Shown here: piece by piece, positions 1 through 10,641 of the stretch | How positions within the stretch are numbered: the first letter of the stretch is position 1 | Layout of the letters: each line of letters opens with the position of its first letter | Source: CAZTTG01 sp964615935 | Lineage (GTDB): Bacteria > Planctomycetota > UBA1135 > GCA-002686595 | DNA: 64,000 nucleotides | Reading direction: 5' to 3' | NCBI GenBank assembly: GCA_964615935.1 | Contig: CAZTTG010000002.1 | Span: 83,270 to 147,269, forward strand | Notes under the pieces: model-generated | What the model was told of the DNA's origin: nothing | The model's database searches: none | What the model saw: the letters and a program-made list of their open reading frames with translations, nothing else | Program-made: the position numbers and the translations under genes

Positions 1-506
1 TCGGCGTCCCCTCCCAGCTGCCGCAGCCGGCCGTCGTCGAGATCCAGGACCCAGTAGTCCCCGCGGGTGTTGCGCCTCCAGACGCGCCGCGTGTTGGTGA
101 AGACCAGCAGCCGGCTCCCGTCGCCCGAGAAGGCGTAGTCGGCGATGGACAGGGGAGCGGACCCGCCCGGGGGGATCAGGCTCTCGGCCGGAACCACGAC
201 GTGGCGATGGCCCGTCGCGGGATCGATGCTGACGACGTCTCGCGCGCCCTCCAGCGAGCGGGAGGGCTCCAGCAGCGTGTACTCACCGCCGTCCGGCCAC
301 CAGCGAGCCCCCCCCGAGCCCTCGGTCCGGAGCTCGCCCGTCCCGAAGATGCGATCCACGGTGAGGCGTCCGGGGTCCTCCCCCTCCGGGGCGACGGGAG
401 CGCCGGCCCGACACCCGAGGAGCGCGACCGCCGCGATCAGCGTCGCCAGGCCGCGCCGCACGAGGGGGCCGGCGCGATGCAGCTCGGCCTGGTCGTGGTC
501 GGTCAT
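1..506 (-). CDS. Dipeptidyl peptidase IV (S9B), N-terminal part, cut by window edge
   Basis: Only the first 168 codons lie in the window; the catalytic hydrolase domain would be beyond position 1. The visible part is the start of a DPP IV beta-propeller: LTVDRIFG near residue 47, an ARWWPDGGEY segment, PPGGSAPLSIADYAFS, and RRNTRGDYWVLD are all typical of bacterial DPP IV. The N-terminus has a basic stretch, a hydrophobic segment and a lipobox-like VALLGC, so the mature protein is probably a lipoprotein outside the cytoplasm. The family removes X-Pro dipeptides from peptide N-termini. The ATG lies 3 bases after the prolidase stop, so it is the third gene of an operon with the peptide transporter and PepQ. 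Family assignment is firm; catalytic competence cannot be judged here. Confidence 0.85.
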   Translation of the reverse strand, partial: MTDHDQAELHRAGPLVRRGLATLIAAVALLGCRAGAPVAPEGEDPGRLTVDRIFGTGELRTEGSGGARWWPDGGEYTLLEPSRSLEGARDVVSIDPATGHRHVVVPAESLIPPGGSAPLSIADYAFSGDGSRLLVFTNTRRVWRRNTRGDYWVLDLDDGRLRQLGGDA

Positions 507-509
507 CGC

Positions 510-1835
510 CTAGACGTAGGGCCGGGTCAGGTTGCGCTGCCCCGCCGCGGTCACGACGACGTCGTCCTCGACGCGCACGCCCCCCAGGGGAGCCAGCCGG
601 TCGATGAGCGCCCAGTCGAAGAGCTCGGCCTTGGGCCCCTCGCGGAAGGGACGCAGCAGCATCTCGATGAAGTACAGGCCGGGCTCGATGGTGAGGACCT
701 GGTCGGCCTCGAGGGTGCGGGTGGTGCGCAGGAAGGGATGGTCGGCGGGCGGGGGCGCGGTCCCGCCGGCGGGCTCCTTCTGGTGGCCCGAGACGTCGTG
801 GGTCTGGATGCCCAGGTAGTGCCCCAGGCCGTGCGGGAAGAAGGGAGTGGTGATGCCCTCCGCCAGGGCCTCCTCCCCGGAGCGCCGGATGATGCCGATC
901 GAGTGCAGGAGATCGCCGATCAGGACGTGGGCGCGCAGGTGCAGGTCGAGGTAGGGGACGCCCGGCTTCACTCCCTCGCAGAGCTGCCGCTCGAGGAGGT
1001 CCACGCCCGCGATCAGCTCCTGGAAGAGCGAGTCGCAGCCCGGCCGAGCCCAGGTGCGGGTGATGTCGGAGGCGTAGCCCAGGTGCCTGGCCCCGGCGTC
1101 GATCAGGAGCACGTGCTCGGCCGGCTTGGAGCGCTTGCCCAGGTAGTGGAGGATGGCCCCCTTGCCGTCCACGGCCACGATGCTCTCGTAGGGCAGATCG
1201 CGGTCGGTGCAGCCGGCGGCGGCGGTGTAGGCGTGGTGGATCTCCAGCTCCGAGCCGCCCCCCTCGAAGGCCTCCCGCGCCGCCAGGTGCGCGCGGGCGG
1301 CGACGCGGTTGGCCTCCTCGATGCAGGCCACCTCGTAGGCGCTCTTGGTGCTGCGGTCCCAGTCCAGCCGCGCCACCAGCTCGGCCGGGTTGATGCGATC
1401 GGCCTCGAAGCCGTGCGAGGCCGCCTCCTCCTCGGCGTCGCCCACGAAGGCCATCCGATCCGTGCACTCCACCGCCCCGAAGGCCTGCTCGGCCGCGCCC
1501 ACCTCGAGGATGTCGAGCTCCGGAGCCCAGAAGGGGCTCCCCAGCGGCGCCTGCTCGTACCAGTAGTCCTCGGGGGCCACGCGCACGAGCTTCGGCCGCT
1601 CTCCGGGCCGCACCCAGAGCAGGTGGTGCGGCCCCTCCAGCGGCGTCCAGTGGGCGAAGTGCGGCGTGGGGTGGTGGGGCGCCTCGCTGTCGTCGGCGTG
1701 GTAGCCCATCGGCGTCCCGGCGTGCAGGACGAGCCCGTCGAAGCCGGAGGCCTCCAGGGCCGCCTCGGCCCTCCGCCGGCGCTCGGCCAGGTGGTCCGCG
1801 AACAGGGCCTCGGGCGCGGCTTCGGCGGGGCTCAT
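510..1835 (-). CDS. pepQ: Xaa-Pro dipeptidase (prolidase), M24B family
   Basis: 441 residues, the usual length of bacterial PepQ. It hydrolyses X-Pro dipeptides in the cytoplasm using two metal ions. The five metal ligands are all present: D246 (LIDAGA), D257 (SDITRTW), H339 (HGLGHYLG), E384 (TIEPGLYF) and E423 (RVEDDVVV); as I recall the E. coli enzyme, the numbering is the same. The N-terminal third (APEDYWYEQAP) also follows the PepQ pattern rather than aminopeptidase P. There is no signal peptide. The ATG overlaps the stop of the upstream transporter gene in an ATGA, and the next gene (DPP IV) starts 3 bases after the stop. This implies translational coupling and a shared job in proline-peptide use: DPP IV outside, transporter in the membrane, PepQ inside. 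Confidence 0.93.
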   Translation of the reverse strand: MSPAEAAPEALFADHLAERRRRAEAALEASGFDGLVLHAGTPMGYHADDSEAPHHPTPHFAHWTPLEGPHHLLWVRPGERPKLVRVAPEDYWYEQAPLGSPFWAPELDILEVGAAEQAFGAVECTDRMAFVGDAEEEAASHGFEADRINPAELVARLDWDRSTKSAYEVACIEEANRVAARAHLAAREAFEGGGSELEIHHAYTAAAGCTDRDLPYESIVAVDGKGAILHYLGKRSKPAEHVLLIDAGARHLGYASDITRTWARPGCDSLFQELIAGVDLLERQLCEGVKPGVPYLDLHLRAHVLIGDLLHSIGIIRRSGEEALAEGITTPFFPHGLGHYLGIQTHDVSGHQKEPAGGTAPPPADHPFLRTTRTLEADQVLTIEPGLYFIEMLLRPFREGPKAELFDWALIDRLAPLGGVRVEDDVVVTAAGQRNLTRPYV

Positions 1836-3775
1836 TCCACCCCTCCCATCAAGCGCTTGCGGATCACGGGGCTGAGGAGCAGCAGCACCAGGCCCGCGCC
1901 GCCCACGATGAGGGCCACGGTGCGGAAGATGGTCGCGTGGGGCAGGTGCTCGATCATGCCGCCCACGCGGCCGGCGATCAGGTTGCCCAGCGCGGCGGCG
2001 ATGAACCAGATGCCCATCATCTGGCTGACGAACTGCGGGGGCGAGAGCTTGGTGATGGCGCTGAGCCCGATGGGGCTCAGGCACAGCTCTCCGGTGGTGA
2101 AGAGCAGGTACATCATGCACAGCCAGTAGGGCATGACGCCCTTGGCCGGATCGGCCTCCACCCCGTCGATCCCGCTGGCGAGCTGCGCCGCGAACATGAT
2201 CACCGCGAAGCCCAGGGAGAGCTGGATGAGACCCAGGGCGAACTTGGTGGGGATCGAGGGGTTGATGTTCTTGGCCGCCATGCGCACCCACATGGCTCCG
2301 AAGATCGGGGCCAGGGCGATGATGAAGAGCGGGTTCACCGCCTGGAGGAACTCGGTCGGCATCTCCCAGCCGAACATGATCCTCCGGGTCAGGTCCCGGG
2401 CGAAGACGTTCAGCGAGGTGGAGGCCTGCTCGAAGCCGGACCAGAACAGCGCGGTGAAGACGAACAGGATGGCGATGACCAGGACCTTCTTGGTCCCCTC
2501 CCAGGAGAGCCCGGTGAAGAAGGCCACGTAGGCCAGGAAGACCCCCACGATGGCCAGCACCACCCCTCCCATGGTGTCGGCGACGCCGGTCCAGGTCACC
2601 GTCAGGATGCTGGCCGTGTGGAGCACGGCGAAGACCGCGACCAGGCCGACCAGGCCAATCCCCGCCGTCAGGGCGGTCCAGCGCGACCGGCTCCGGGTGG
2701 AGGGATCGGACTTGGGCTCCAGGCCGGCGGTCCCCAGGCTCCGGCCGTCGAGGACGTACCACAGGATGCCGAAGGTCATCCCGATCCCCGCCAGCCCGAA
2801 GCCGTAGTGCCAGCCCCACATCTGGCGCACCTGTCCGCACAGCAGAGGCGCCAGGAAGGCGCCCAGGTTGATGCCCATGTAGAAGATCGAGAAGCCGGCG
2901 TCCCGGCGCGCTCCGGACTGCCCGGCGTAGAGCTCCCCGACCATCGTGCTGATGTTGGGCTTGAGCAGGCCGGTCCCGATCATGATCAGGATGAGGCCCA
3001 GGTAGAAGCACAGGAGCGAGGTGACGTGGCGGTGCTGCAGCTTGGCCTCGATGGTGCCCCGGTTGGCCACCATCTCCTCCTCCTCCACGGGGCCGTCGAA
3101 GACCACCCGCCAGCGGGTGCCCGGGTCGACCTGGTGCTCGATCCAGCCCTCCTCGCCCGGGTCGACGCTCCTCTCCCGGGGGTTCACCGGCTGCTGCTCG
3201 AGCACTCCCTGCTCGTTCTCCACCTCTTCCCAACCATCGACGACGAGGTTCCCCTCCGAGTCCTCCAGGTGGAAGCGCGCGCCACCCTCGCCGTCCTCGG
3301 CGTGGACCTTGATGAGCAGGAAGCCGGCGTCCCGCTCGGAGGCCGGGACGTCGATCCAGTACGCGGGGGCGCCCTGGATCTCCGGATCCGGCGCGAGCTG
3401 CTGTTGCTCGAGCAGGGCGACCGGAGCGACCTTGAAGAAGCCGGTGACGGCCATGCTGTAGTGGCCGCAGGCGATGATGATGCCCCCGATCAGCACCGCC
3501 CGGCGCTGGCCGATCAGCCGGTCCGCCAGCCAGCCACCGGGGAGCGCCAGCAGGTAGACCATGGAGTTGTAGAGCCCGGCGATGGCGCCCCCCACCTCCT
3601 CGCCGATCCCCAGGCCGCCCTGGTGGATCCCGGCGATGATGAAGAGGAAGAGCATGGCCTTCATGCCGTAGAAGCTGAAGCGCTCCCACATCTCCGTGAA
3701 AAAGAGGGTGGAGAGGCCGCGCGGGTGGCCGAAGAAGGTCCTCTTCGAGGGATCGTCCCGGTCGTCGTAGCTCAT
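1832..3775 (-). CDS. POT/PTR family proton-dependent oligopeptide transporter with large extra loop
   Basis: 647 residues, longer than the usual 450-520. Residues 17-39 contain the POT opening HPRGLSTLFF and the ExxER proton-coupling motif (E28, E31, R32). GTGLLKPNIST at about 267-277 and FYMGINLGA further on are the classical PTR signatures. The protein imports di- and tripeptides with protons. Residues about 122-245 form a hydrophilic, acidic insertion between predicted helices 3 and 4. With the usual POT topology this loop would lie in the periplasm. It leads an operon whose next genes are prolidase and DPP IV, so X-Pro dipeptides are the natural substrate (inference). Its ATG lies about 73 bases downstream of a TANNNT element. 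Confidence 0.92.
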   Translation of the reverse strand: MSYDDRDDPSKRTFFGHPRGLSTLFFTEMWERFSFYGMKAMLFLFIIAGIHQGGLGIGEEVGGAIAGLYNSMVYLLALPGGWLADRLIGQRRAVLIGGIIIACGHYSMAVTGFFKVAPVALLEQQQLAPDPEIQGAPAYWIDVPASERDAGFLLIKVHAEDGEGGARFHLEDSEGNLVVDGWEEVENEQGVLEQQPVNPRERSVDPGEEGWIEHQVDPGTRWRVVFDGPVEEEEMVANRGTIEAKLQHRHVTSLLCFYLGLILIMIGTGLLKPNISTMVGELYAGQSGARRDAGFSIFYMGINLGAFLAPLLCGQVRQMWGWHYGFGLAGIGMTFGILWYVLDGRSLGTAGLEPKSDPSTRSRSRWTALTAGIGLVGLVAVFAVLHTASILTVTWTGVADTMGGVVLAIVGVFLAYVAFFTGLSWEGTKKVLVIAILFVFTALFWSGFEQASTSLNVFARDLTRRIMFGWEMPTEFLQAVNPLFIIALAPIFGAMWVRMAAKNINPSIPTKFALGLIQLSLGFAVIMFAAQLASGIDGVEADPAKGVMPYWLCMMYLLFTTGELCLSPIGLSAITKLSPPQFVSQMMGIWFIAAALGNLIAGRVGGMIEHLPHATIFRTVALIVGGAGLVLLLLSPVIRKRLMGGVE

Positions 3776-3847
3776 CTCTTTGCCGGGGCCGTTGCCGGGC
3801 CTCGGTAGGCGAGGGGTCGAGGGTGGAGGGCGAATCGGGCGGGCCAG

Positions 3848-3853
3848 AGCCTA
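3848..3853 (-). promoter_or_regulatory. Possible -10 element for the peptide operon
   Basis: On the minus strand the sequence reads TAGGCT, matching TANNNT, about 73 bases upstream of the transporter ATG. It lacks the preceding G[GC] seen at most other sites in this window, and no clear -35 was found. Weak support. Confidence 0.3.
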
Positions 3854-3961
3854 ACCGGTGGGGAGGCGCCCGCCGAGGGCCGCGGCGGAGATCGGCGCCT
3901 CGACCGGGAGTGCAAGGGAACTGTGAGCGGTGACGAGCCCTCCACCGGCTCCGCGCGAGCC

Positions 3962-3969
3962 GGTAGAAT
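3962..3969 (+). promoter_or_regulatory. Extended -10 element upstream of the DUF362 gene
   Basis: The octamer GGTAGAAT fits the window-wide G[GC]TANNNT pattern. It lies 54 bases before the ATG at 4024 and would give a leader of about 48 bases containing the strong ribosome site GAGGAGA. No convincing -35 hexamer is visible. Confidence 0.5.
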
Positions 3970-4023
3970 GCCCCCTCGCGTCCGACACGAACCCCCGCCT
4001 CACGATCCCGCGAGGAGAGCCCC

Positions 4024-4959
4024 ATGCCCATCGACCCCAGCCTGAGCCGAAGGCAGTTCCTGGAGCAGGTCGCCGCCTGGTCGGCCGGAATCACCGCCAG
4101 CGTTCCTCTCTTCCGGATCGCCGCGGGTCAGGAGGAGGCCGTCGAGGAGGCCCGCTCGCTCCTGGTGGTGGCCCAGGGCAAGGACTACGCCGCGCTGGTC
4201 GAGAAGACCCTGAAGGCCCTGGGCGGCATCGAGGCCTTCGTCACGAAGGGCGACCGGGTGGTGGTCAAGCCCAACATGGCCTGGGACCGGGCGCCCGAGT
4301 ACGCCGCCAACACCCACCCCGAGGTGGTCAAGGCCATCGTCGAGCAAGCCCTCGAGGCCGGGGCCAAGGAGGTGCGCGTCTTCGACCGCACCTGCAACAA
4401 GGAGCGCCTGGCCTACAAGAACAGCGGCATCGCCGACGCGGTGAAGTCGATCCGCGACAAGCGCGTCAAGTGCGACTTCATCGACGAACGCAAGTGGGTG
4501 CCGGTGAAGATCGAGAAGGGCAAGGCGGTGAAGGAGTGGGAGCTCTACCGCGACGCCATCGAGGCCGACTGCTACATCAACGTGCCCATCGCCAAGCACC
4601 ACCGTCTGGGCCGGCTCACCCTGGGGCTCAAGAACGTCATGGGGGTCATGGGCGGCAACCGCGGCAAGATCCACCCCCAGCTGGGGCAGTCGCTGGCCGA
4701 CCTGAACCTGGTGGTCGCGCCCCGGCTGACGGTGATCGACGCCACCCGGATCCTGCTGGACCACGGGCCCCAGGGCGGCAAGCTGGAGGACGTCGAGGTG
4801 CGCGACACCCTGATCGCCTCGGCCGACATCGTGGCCACCGACGCCTACGCCACCGGCCTCTTCGGCATGAAGCCCGAGGACATCCCCTCCACCGTGGCGG
4901 GCCACGAGATGGGGCTGGGCGAGATCGACCTCGAGAAGGTCGAGATCGTCGAGGTCTGA
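4024..4959 (+). CDS. DUF362 domain protein with Tat signal
   Basis: 311 residues. The N-terminus carries a twin-arginine signal (SRRQFLEQ, then a hydrophobic stretch ending near residue 35), so the folded protein is probably exported by the Tat route. The body is a DUF362 domain: KPNMAWDR, THPEVVKAIVEQALEAGAK, NVPIAKHHRLGRLTLGLKN and the late ATDAYA segment are its usual blocks. The biochemical role of DUF362 proteins is not established; many are found with iron-sulfur proteins. Here a membrane polyferredoxin gene follows after 22 bases, which fits an electron-transfer pair. There is no ferredoxin motif within this protein. The start is set by GAGGAGA a few bases upstream and by the position of the Tat signal. 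Confidence 0.88.
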   Translation: MPIDPSLSRRQFLEQVAAWSAGITASVPLFRIAAGQEEAVEEARSLLVVAQGKDYAALVEKTLKALGGIEAFVTKGDRVVVKPNMAWDRAPEYAANTHPEVVKAIVEQALEAGAKEVRVFDRTCNKERLAYKNSGIADAVKSIRDKRVKCDFIDERKWVPVKIEKGKAVKEWELYRDAIEADCYINVPIAKHHRLGRLTLGLKNVMGVMGGNRGKIHPQLGQSLADLNLVVAPRLTVIDATRILLDHGPQGGKLEDVEVRDTLIASADIVATDAYATGLFGMKPEDIPSTVAGHEMGLGEIDLEKVEIVEV

Positions 4960-4981
4960 GAGCCGCCCGGCGCCAAGGTCC

Positions 4982-6526
4982 ATGGGGAGCCCGCTGGCCG
5001 CGTTTTCCCGCGTCCCCTGGCGCTGGTATCGCCGCCTGACGCAGGCGGCCCTCCTGCTGGGCTTCCTGTGGCTCTTCCGCCGGACCGAGCTGCGCGCCGA
5101 CGACGTCCCCGGCTGGGTGGACCTGGCCTTCCGCCTCGACCCCCTGATCGCCCTGGCCGCCATGATCGCGGCCCGGGTCTTCATCGCCGCGCTGCTGCTC
5201 TCGCTCGTCACCCTGGCCCTGACCGCGGTCTTCGCGCGCGCCTTCTGCGGCTGGGTCTGCCCCCTGGGGACCCTGCTCGACTGGCTGGGGCCGGCGGCGC
5301 GGCTCTTCCGGCGCCGCGAGCGGCCCGTTTCCCGGCGCTGGCGACCGCTGCGCTACTGGCTCCTCGCGGCGATCCTGGTGGGCGCCATCGGCGGCCTGCC
5401 GCTGGTGGGCTACCTCGACCCCTTCGCGCTCCTGGTCCAGGGCCTGACCTTCGCCGCGGACCCGGCCCTGAAGTGGCTGGCCGACGCCGGCTTCGGCTGG
5501 CTCTACTTCAACGCCCCCGAGTCGGTCACGGGCGTGAGCGAGCCGGTCTACGCCTTCCTGGGCGAGCACCTGCTGCCCTTCGAGCAGGCGGTCTTCGCGG
5601 GCGCGGGCGTCTCGGCCGGCGTCCTGGGCGCGATCCTGCTCCTGGAGCGCGCCCAGCGGCGCTTCTGGTGCCGCAACCTCTGCCCCCTGGGGGCCCTCCT
5701 GGGGCTGGTCGCGCGCGGCTCCCGCTTCGGGCGCAAGCCCAGCGGCACCTGCGAGGAGTGCGGTCAGTGCCTGGAGGACTGCCGCATGTCCGCCTTCGAG
5801 CCCGGCAGCCGCCACGAGCCCCAGGCCTGCGTCGTGTGCATGGACTGCGTGGACCGCTGCCCCGAGGAGAAGGCGACCTTCCGCTGGCGCCGCAGGCGAT
5901 CGATGGCCCCGGTCGACCTCTCGCGCCGGGGCCTGATCGGCGCCTGCGCGGTGGGCGCGGCCCTGCCCGCGGCTCACGCCGCCTCCCGCGCCATGGGGAT
6001 CGCGCCGCGGAACGCGAGGTTCCTGCGGCCGCCGGGCGCGGCCGCGGACGACTCCTTCCTGGACCTCTGCGTGCGCTGCGGGGAGTGCCTGAAGGTGTGC
6101 ATCACCAATGGCCTGCAGCCGATCCTCTTCGAGGCCGGGCCGGCGGGGCTGTTCTCCCCGAAGCTGGTCCCTCGCACGGGCTACTGCGAGTACAGCTGCA
6201 TGCTCTGCAGCCGGGTCTGCCCCACCGGCGCCATCCCCCTGCTCGAGCTGGAGGCCAAGCAGGCCTTCAAGATGGGCAAGGCGGTCTTCGACGAGGAGCT
6301 GTGCCTGCCCTTCGCCGAGAACGAGGCCTGCATCGTGTGCGAGGAGCACTGCCCGATCGCCGACAAGGCCATCCAGCTGGACGAGGTCGAGGTGACCCCC
6401 CCGGGCGGCGAGACGATGGTGATCCAGCGGCCGCGGGTGGACGAGGAGCTGTGCATCGGCTGCGGCTTCTGCGAGTACGTCTGCCCCATCGAGGGTCCCG
6501 CCGGCATCCGCGTGCAGCCGCTTTGA
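4982..6526 (+). CDS. Membrane-bound polyferredoxin, NapH-like fused to NapG/MauM-like domain
   Basis: 514 residues. The N-terminal half is NapH-like, with about five hydrophobic segments, two CxxxCP motifs (CGWVCPLG near residue 91 and CRNLCPLG near 231) and a cysteine-rich cytoplasmic part (CEECGQC, CVVCMDC). At about residue 318 a second twin-arginine-like signal occurs inside the chain (SRRGLIGACAVG). It is followed by a NapG/MauM-like ferredoxin portion with four cysteine clusters: CVRCGECLKVC, CMLCSRVC, CIVCEEHC and CIGCGFCEYVC. In nap operons these are separate genes, so this is a natural fusion of the membrane and periplasmic halves. It probably moves electrons from the quinone pool to a periplasmic acceptor. 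The preceding DUF362 gene is its likely partner. No terminal reductase is encoded nearby. Confidence 0.85.
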   Translation: MGSPLAAFSRVPWRWYRRLTQAALLLGFLWLFRRTELRADDVPGWVDLAFRLDPLIALAAMIAARVFIAALLLSLVTLALTAVFARAFCGWVCPLGTLLDWLGPAARLFRRRERPVSRRWRPLRYWLLAAILVGAIGGLPLVGYLDPFALLVQGLTFAADPALKWLADAGFGWLYFNAPESVTGVSEPVYAFLGEHLLPFEQAVFAGAGVSAGVLGAILLLERAQRRFWCRNLCPLGALLGLVARGSRFGRKPSGTCEECGQCLEDCRMSAFEPGSRHEPQACVVCMDCVDRCPEEKATFRWRRRRSMAPVDLSRRGLIGACAVGAALPAAHAASRAMGIAPRNARFLRPPGAAADDSFLDLCVRCGECLKVCITNGLQPILFEAGPAGLFSPKLVPRTGYCEYSCMLCSRVCPTGAIPLLELEAKQAFKMGKAVFDEELCLPFAENEACIVCEEHCPIADKAIQLDEVEVTPPGGETMVIQRPRVDEELCIGCGFCEYVCPIEGPAGIRVQPL

Positions 6527-6664
6527 GGCGGGCCGGCCCGTCTCACTGCCCTTTTACTGGCGCTGCGACGGAGACGGATGCTATAGGGATGGGCTCGCCG
6601 ACGCCGGCGCGACCTCAGGCGTAGCCGGCGCGACCGCTCGGATGCCATCCCCCGGAGGACCGCC

Positions 6665-8809
<2,145 letters not shown>

Positions 8810-8832
8810 TCCCGCCCCGCCGGAGGTCCGCG

Positions 8833-9894
8833 ATGAAGACCCGCGAGTTCCGCAGCGACACCATGACCCTGCCCACGCAGGCGATGCGCGACGCCATGCG
8901 CGACGCCGTCGTGGGCGACGACGTCTGCGACGAGGATCCCACGCTCAACCGCCTGCAGGAGATGGCGGCCGAGCTGCTGGGCATGGAGGCGGCCCTCTTC
9001 GTCCCCAGCGGGACCTTCGGCAACCAGTGCGCCATCGGGGTTCACACGCGGCCGGGCGAGGAGATGATCCTCTCCGAGACCATGCACGTGATCGACCACG
9101 AGGCGGGGGCCGCGGGGGCGCTGTGGGGAGTCCAGGCGCGGTCCATTCCGCCCACCACGCGGAGCTGGCTCACCGCCCTGGACATCGAGCCGCGCGTCCG
9201 CACGGTCGAGGACGTGCACCACCCCGACACCGGCCTGATCGTGGTGGAGAACGCCCTGGCCAACGGCTCGGTCATGCCCCTCGAGGACATGCGGGTGGTG
9301 CGCGAGCTCGCCAACCGCAACGGAATCCCGATCCACCTGGACGGGGCGCGGCTGTTCAACGCGGCCCTCTCCCTGGGCGTTCCCGCCTCGGCCATCGCGG
9401 CCCTGGTGGACAGCGTCACCTTCTGTCTCTCCAAGGGCCTGGGCGCCCCGGCGGGCAGCCTCCTCTGCGGCCGGGCCGACTTCGTCCGCAGGGCCAAGTG
9501 GAAGCGCAAGATGATGGGCGGCGGCATGCGCCAGGCGGGGGTGCTGGCGGCGCCGGCGATCATCGCCCTGACCGACGGGGTGGCGCGCCTCGGCGAGGAC
9601 CACGCCAACGCCCGGCTCCTGGCCGAGCTCCTGGCGGAGATCCCCGGCGTGCGGCTCGACCTCGAGTCGGTGCAGACCAACATGGTGTGGTTCGAGCTCG
9701 AGGAGCGGGAGGGCCGCAGCATGGAGGGCCTGGCCGAGTTCCTGTCCGAGCGGGGCATGACCACCTACCCGCCCATGATCTGGGGCCTGCGCTTCGTGAC
9801 CAGCTCGCGGGTGGACGAGGCGGACGTTCGGGCCCTGGCCGAAGCGGTGAGCGAGTACGCACGATGCCCGAGCCTACCTTCGCCGACATCCTGA
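8833..9894 (+). CDS. ltaE: Low-specificity L-threonine aldolase
   Basis: 353 residues, PLP-dependent fold type I. It splits L-threonine or L-allo-threonine into glycine and acetaldehyde. RSDTMTLPT at residues 8-16 and GDDVCDEDP near residues 35-43 are family signatures, and K201 in FCLSKGLGAP is the PLP lysine. HLDGARLFNAA holds the aspartate and arginine typical of the cofactor site. The frame is open further upstream, but the ATG at 8833 has CGGAGG 7 bases before it and begins at the conserved N-terminus, so I chose it. It begins 23 bases after the oligopeptidase stop and overlaps the sirtuin gene by 31 bases. Cytoplasmic. Confidence 0.92.
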   Translation: MKTREFRSDTMTLPTQAMRDAMRDAVVGDDVCDEDPTLNRLQEMAAELLGMEAALFVPSGTFGNQCAIGVHTRPGEEMILSETMHVIDHEAGAAGALWGVQARSIPPTTRSWLTALDIEPRVRTVEDVHHPDTGLIVVENALANGSVMPLEDMRVVRELANRNGIPIHLDGARLFNAALSLGVPASAIAALVDSVTFCLSKGLGAPAGSLLCGRADFVRRAKWKRKMMGGGMRQAGVLAAPAIIALTDGVARLGEDHANARLLAELLAEIPGVRLDLESVQTNMVWFELEEREGRSMEGLAEFLSERGMTTYPPMIWGLRFVTSSRVDEADVRALAEAVSEYARCPSLPSPTS

Positions 9895-10631
9895 GGGCCT
9901 CCCGGCGCGTCCTGGTCTTCACCGGCGCCGGGATCTCGACCGGCAGCGGGATTCCCGATTACCGGGGGCCGCAGGGCGTGTGGAAGACGCGCCAGCCGGT
10001 GTACTACCAGGACTTCATGACCCGCGAGGAGGCGCGATTGGAGTACTGGGACTTCAAGCTCGAGGGCTGGGAAGCGTACCGGGACGCGCAGCCCAACGAG
10101 GTGCACAGGGCCTTGGTCCGGCTGGAGGAGGCCGGGAAGCTGGAGGTGGTGGCCACGCAGAACATCGACGGGCTGCACGCGAGGGCGGGGACCTCGGCAG
10201 AGCGTCTGGTCGAGATTCACGGGACGGATCTGCAGGTGGAGTGTCAGTCGTGCGGGGCGCTCTCCCCTCCCGAGGCCTCGTATCACCTCTTTCGCGAGAC
10301 CCGCAAGCCGCCGGTGTGCGACTGCGGGGGCTTCCTGAAGCCGGCGACGATCAGCTTCGGGCAGGACCTGCGGGGCGAGGACCTTCAGCGCTCGGCCGAG
10401 GCCGCGCGGGCCGCGGACATGGCGGTGTCGCTGGGCTCGACGCTGTCGGTGCATCCCGCCGCGAGCGTGCCCCTGGCGGTGGCCACCCGCGGCGTGCCCT
10501 ACGTCATCGTGAACCGCGGCGAGACCGACCAGGACGATCACCCGGCTGTGACCCTGCGCCTCGATGGGGACGTGGGTGAGATCTTCCCGGCGGCGGTGGA
10601 CGAGGCGCTGGGGCGGCTCGGGGGGAGCTGA
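9864..10631 (+). CDS. Sir2-family NAD-dependent protein deacylase
   Basis: 255 residues. Sirtuins remove acyl groups from lysines using NAD+. The NAD-binding blocks GAGISTGSGIPDYRG (near residues 20-34) and TQNIDGLH (near 97-104) are intact, and the catalytic histidine lies in EIHGTDL. The zinc site is CQSCG followed about 20 residues later by CDCGG, so the second pair is CxC rather than CxxC, a known variation. The ATG lies inside the last codons of the threonine aldolase gene in another frame, with a 31-base overlap, so the two are probably co-translated. The distinct frame, full domain and codon bias show that it is a separate gene. Cytoplasmic; targets unknown. A class resembling CobB or SIRT6-like enzymes is possible. 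Confidence 0.92.
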   Translation: MPEPTFADILRASRRVLVFTGAGISTGSGIPDYRGPQGVWKTRQPVYYQDFMTREEARLEYWDFKLEGWEAYRDAQPNEVHRALVRLEEAGKLEVVATQNIDGLHARAGTSAERLVEIHGTDLQVECQSCGALSPPEASYHLFRETRKPPVCDCGGFLKPATISFGQDLRGEDLQRSAEAARAADMAVSLGSTLSVHPAASVPLAVATRGVPYVIVNRGETDQDDHPAVTLRLDGDVGEIFPAAVDEALGRLGGS

Positions 10632-10641
10632 AGGTCGACTC

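Noticed and set aside
201..2129. Long open frame on the plus strand opposite PepQ and the transporter (and many like it across the window)
   Set aside because: It is antisense to well-supported genes, rich in R, G, P, A and Q without motifs, as expected for shadow frames in G+C-rich DNA.
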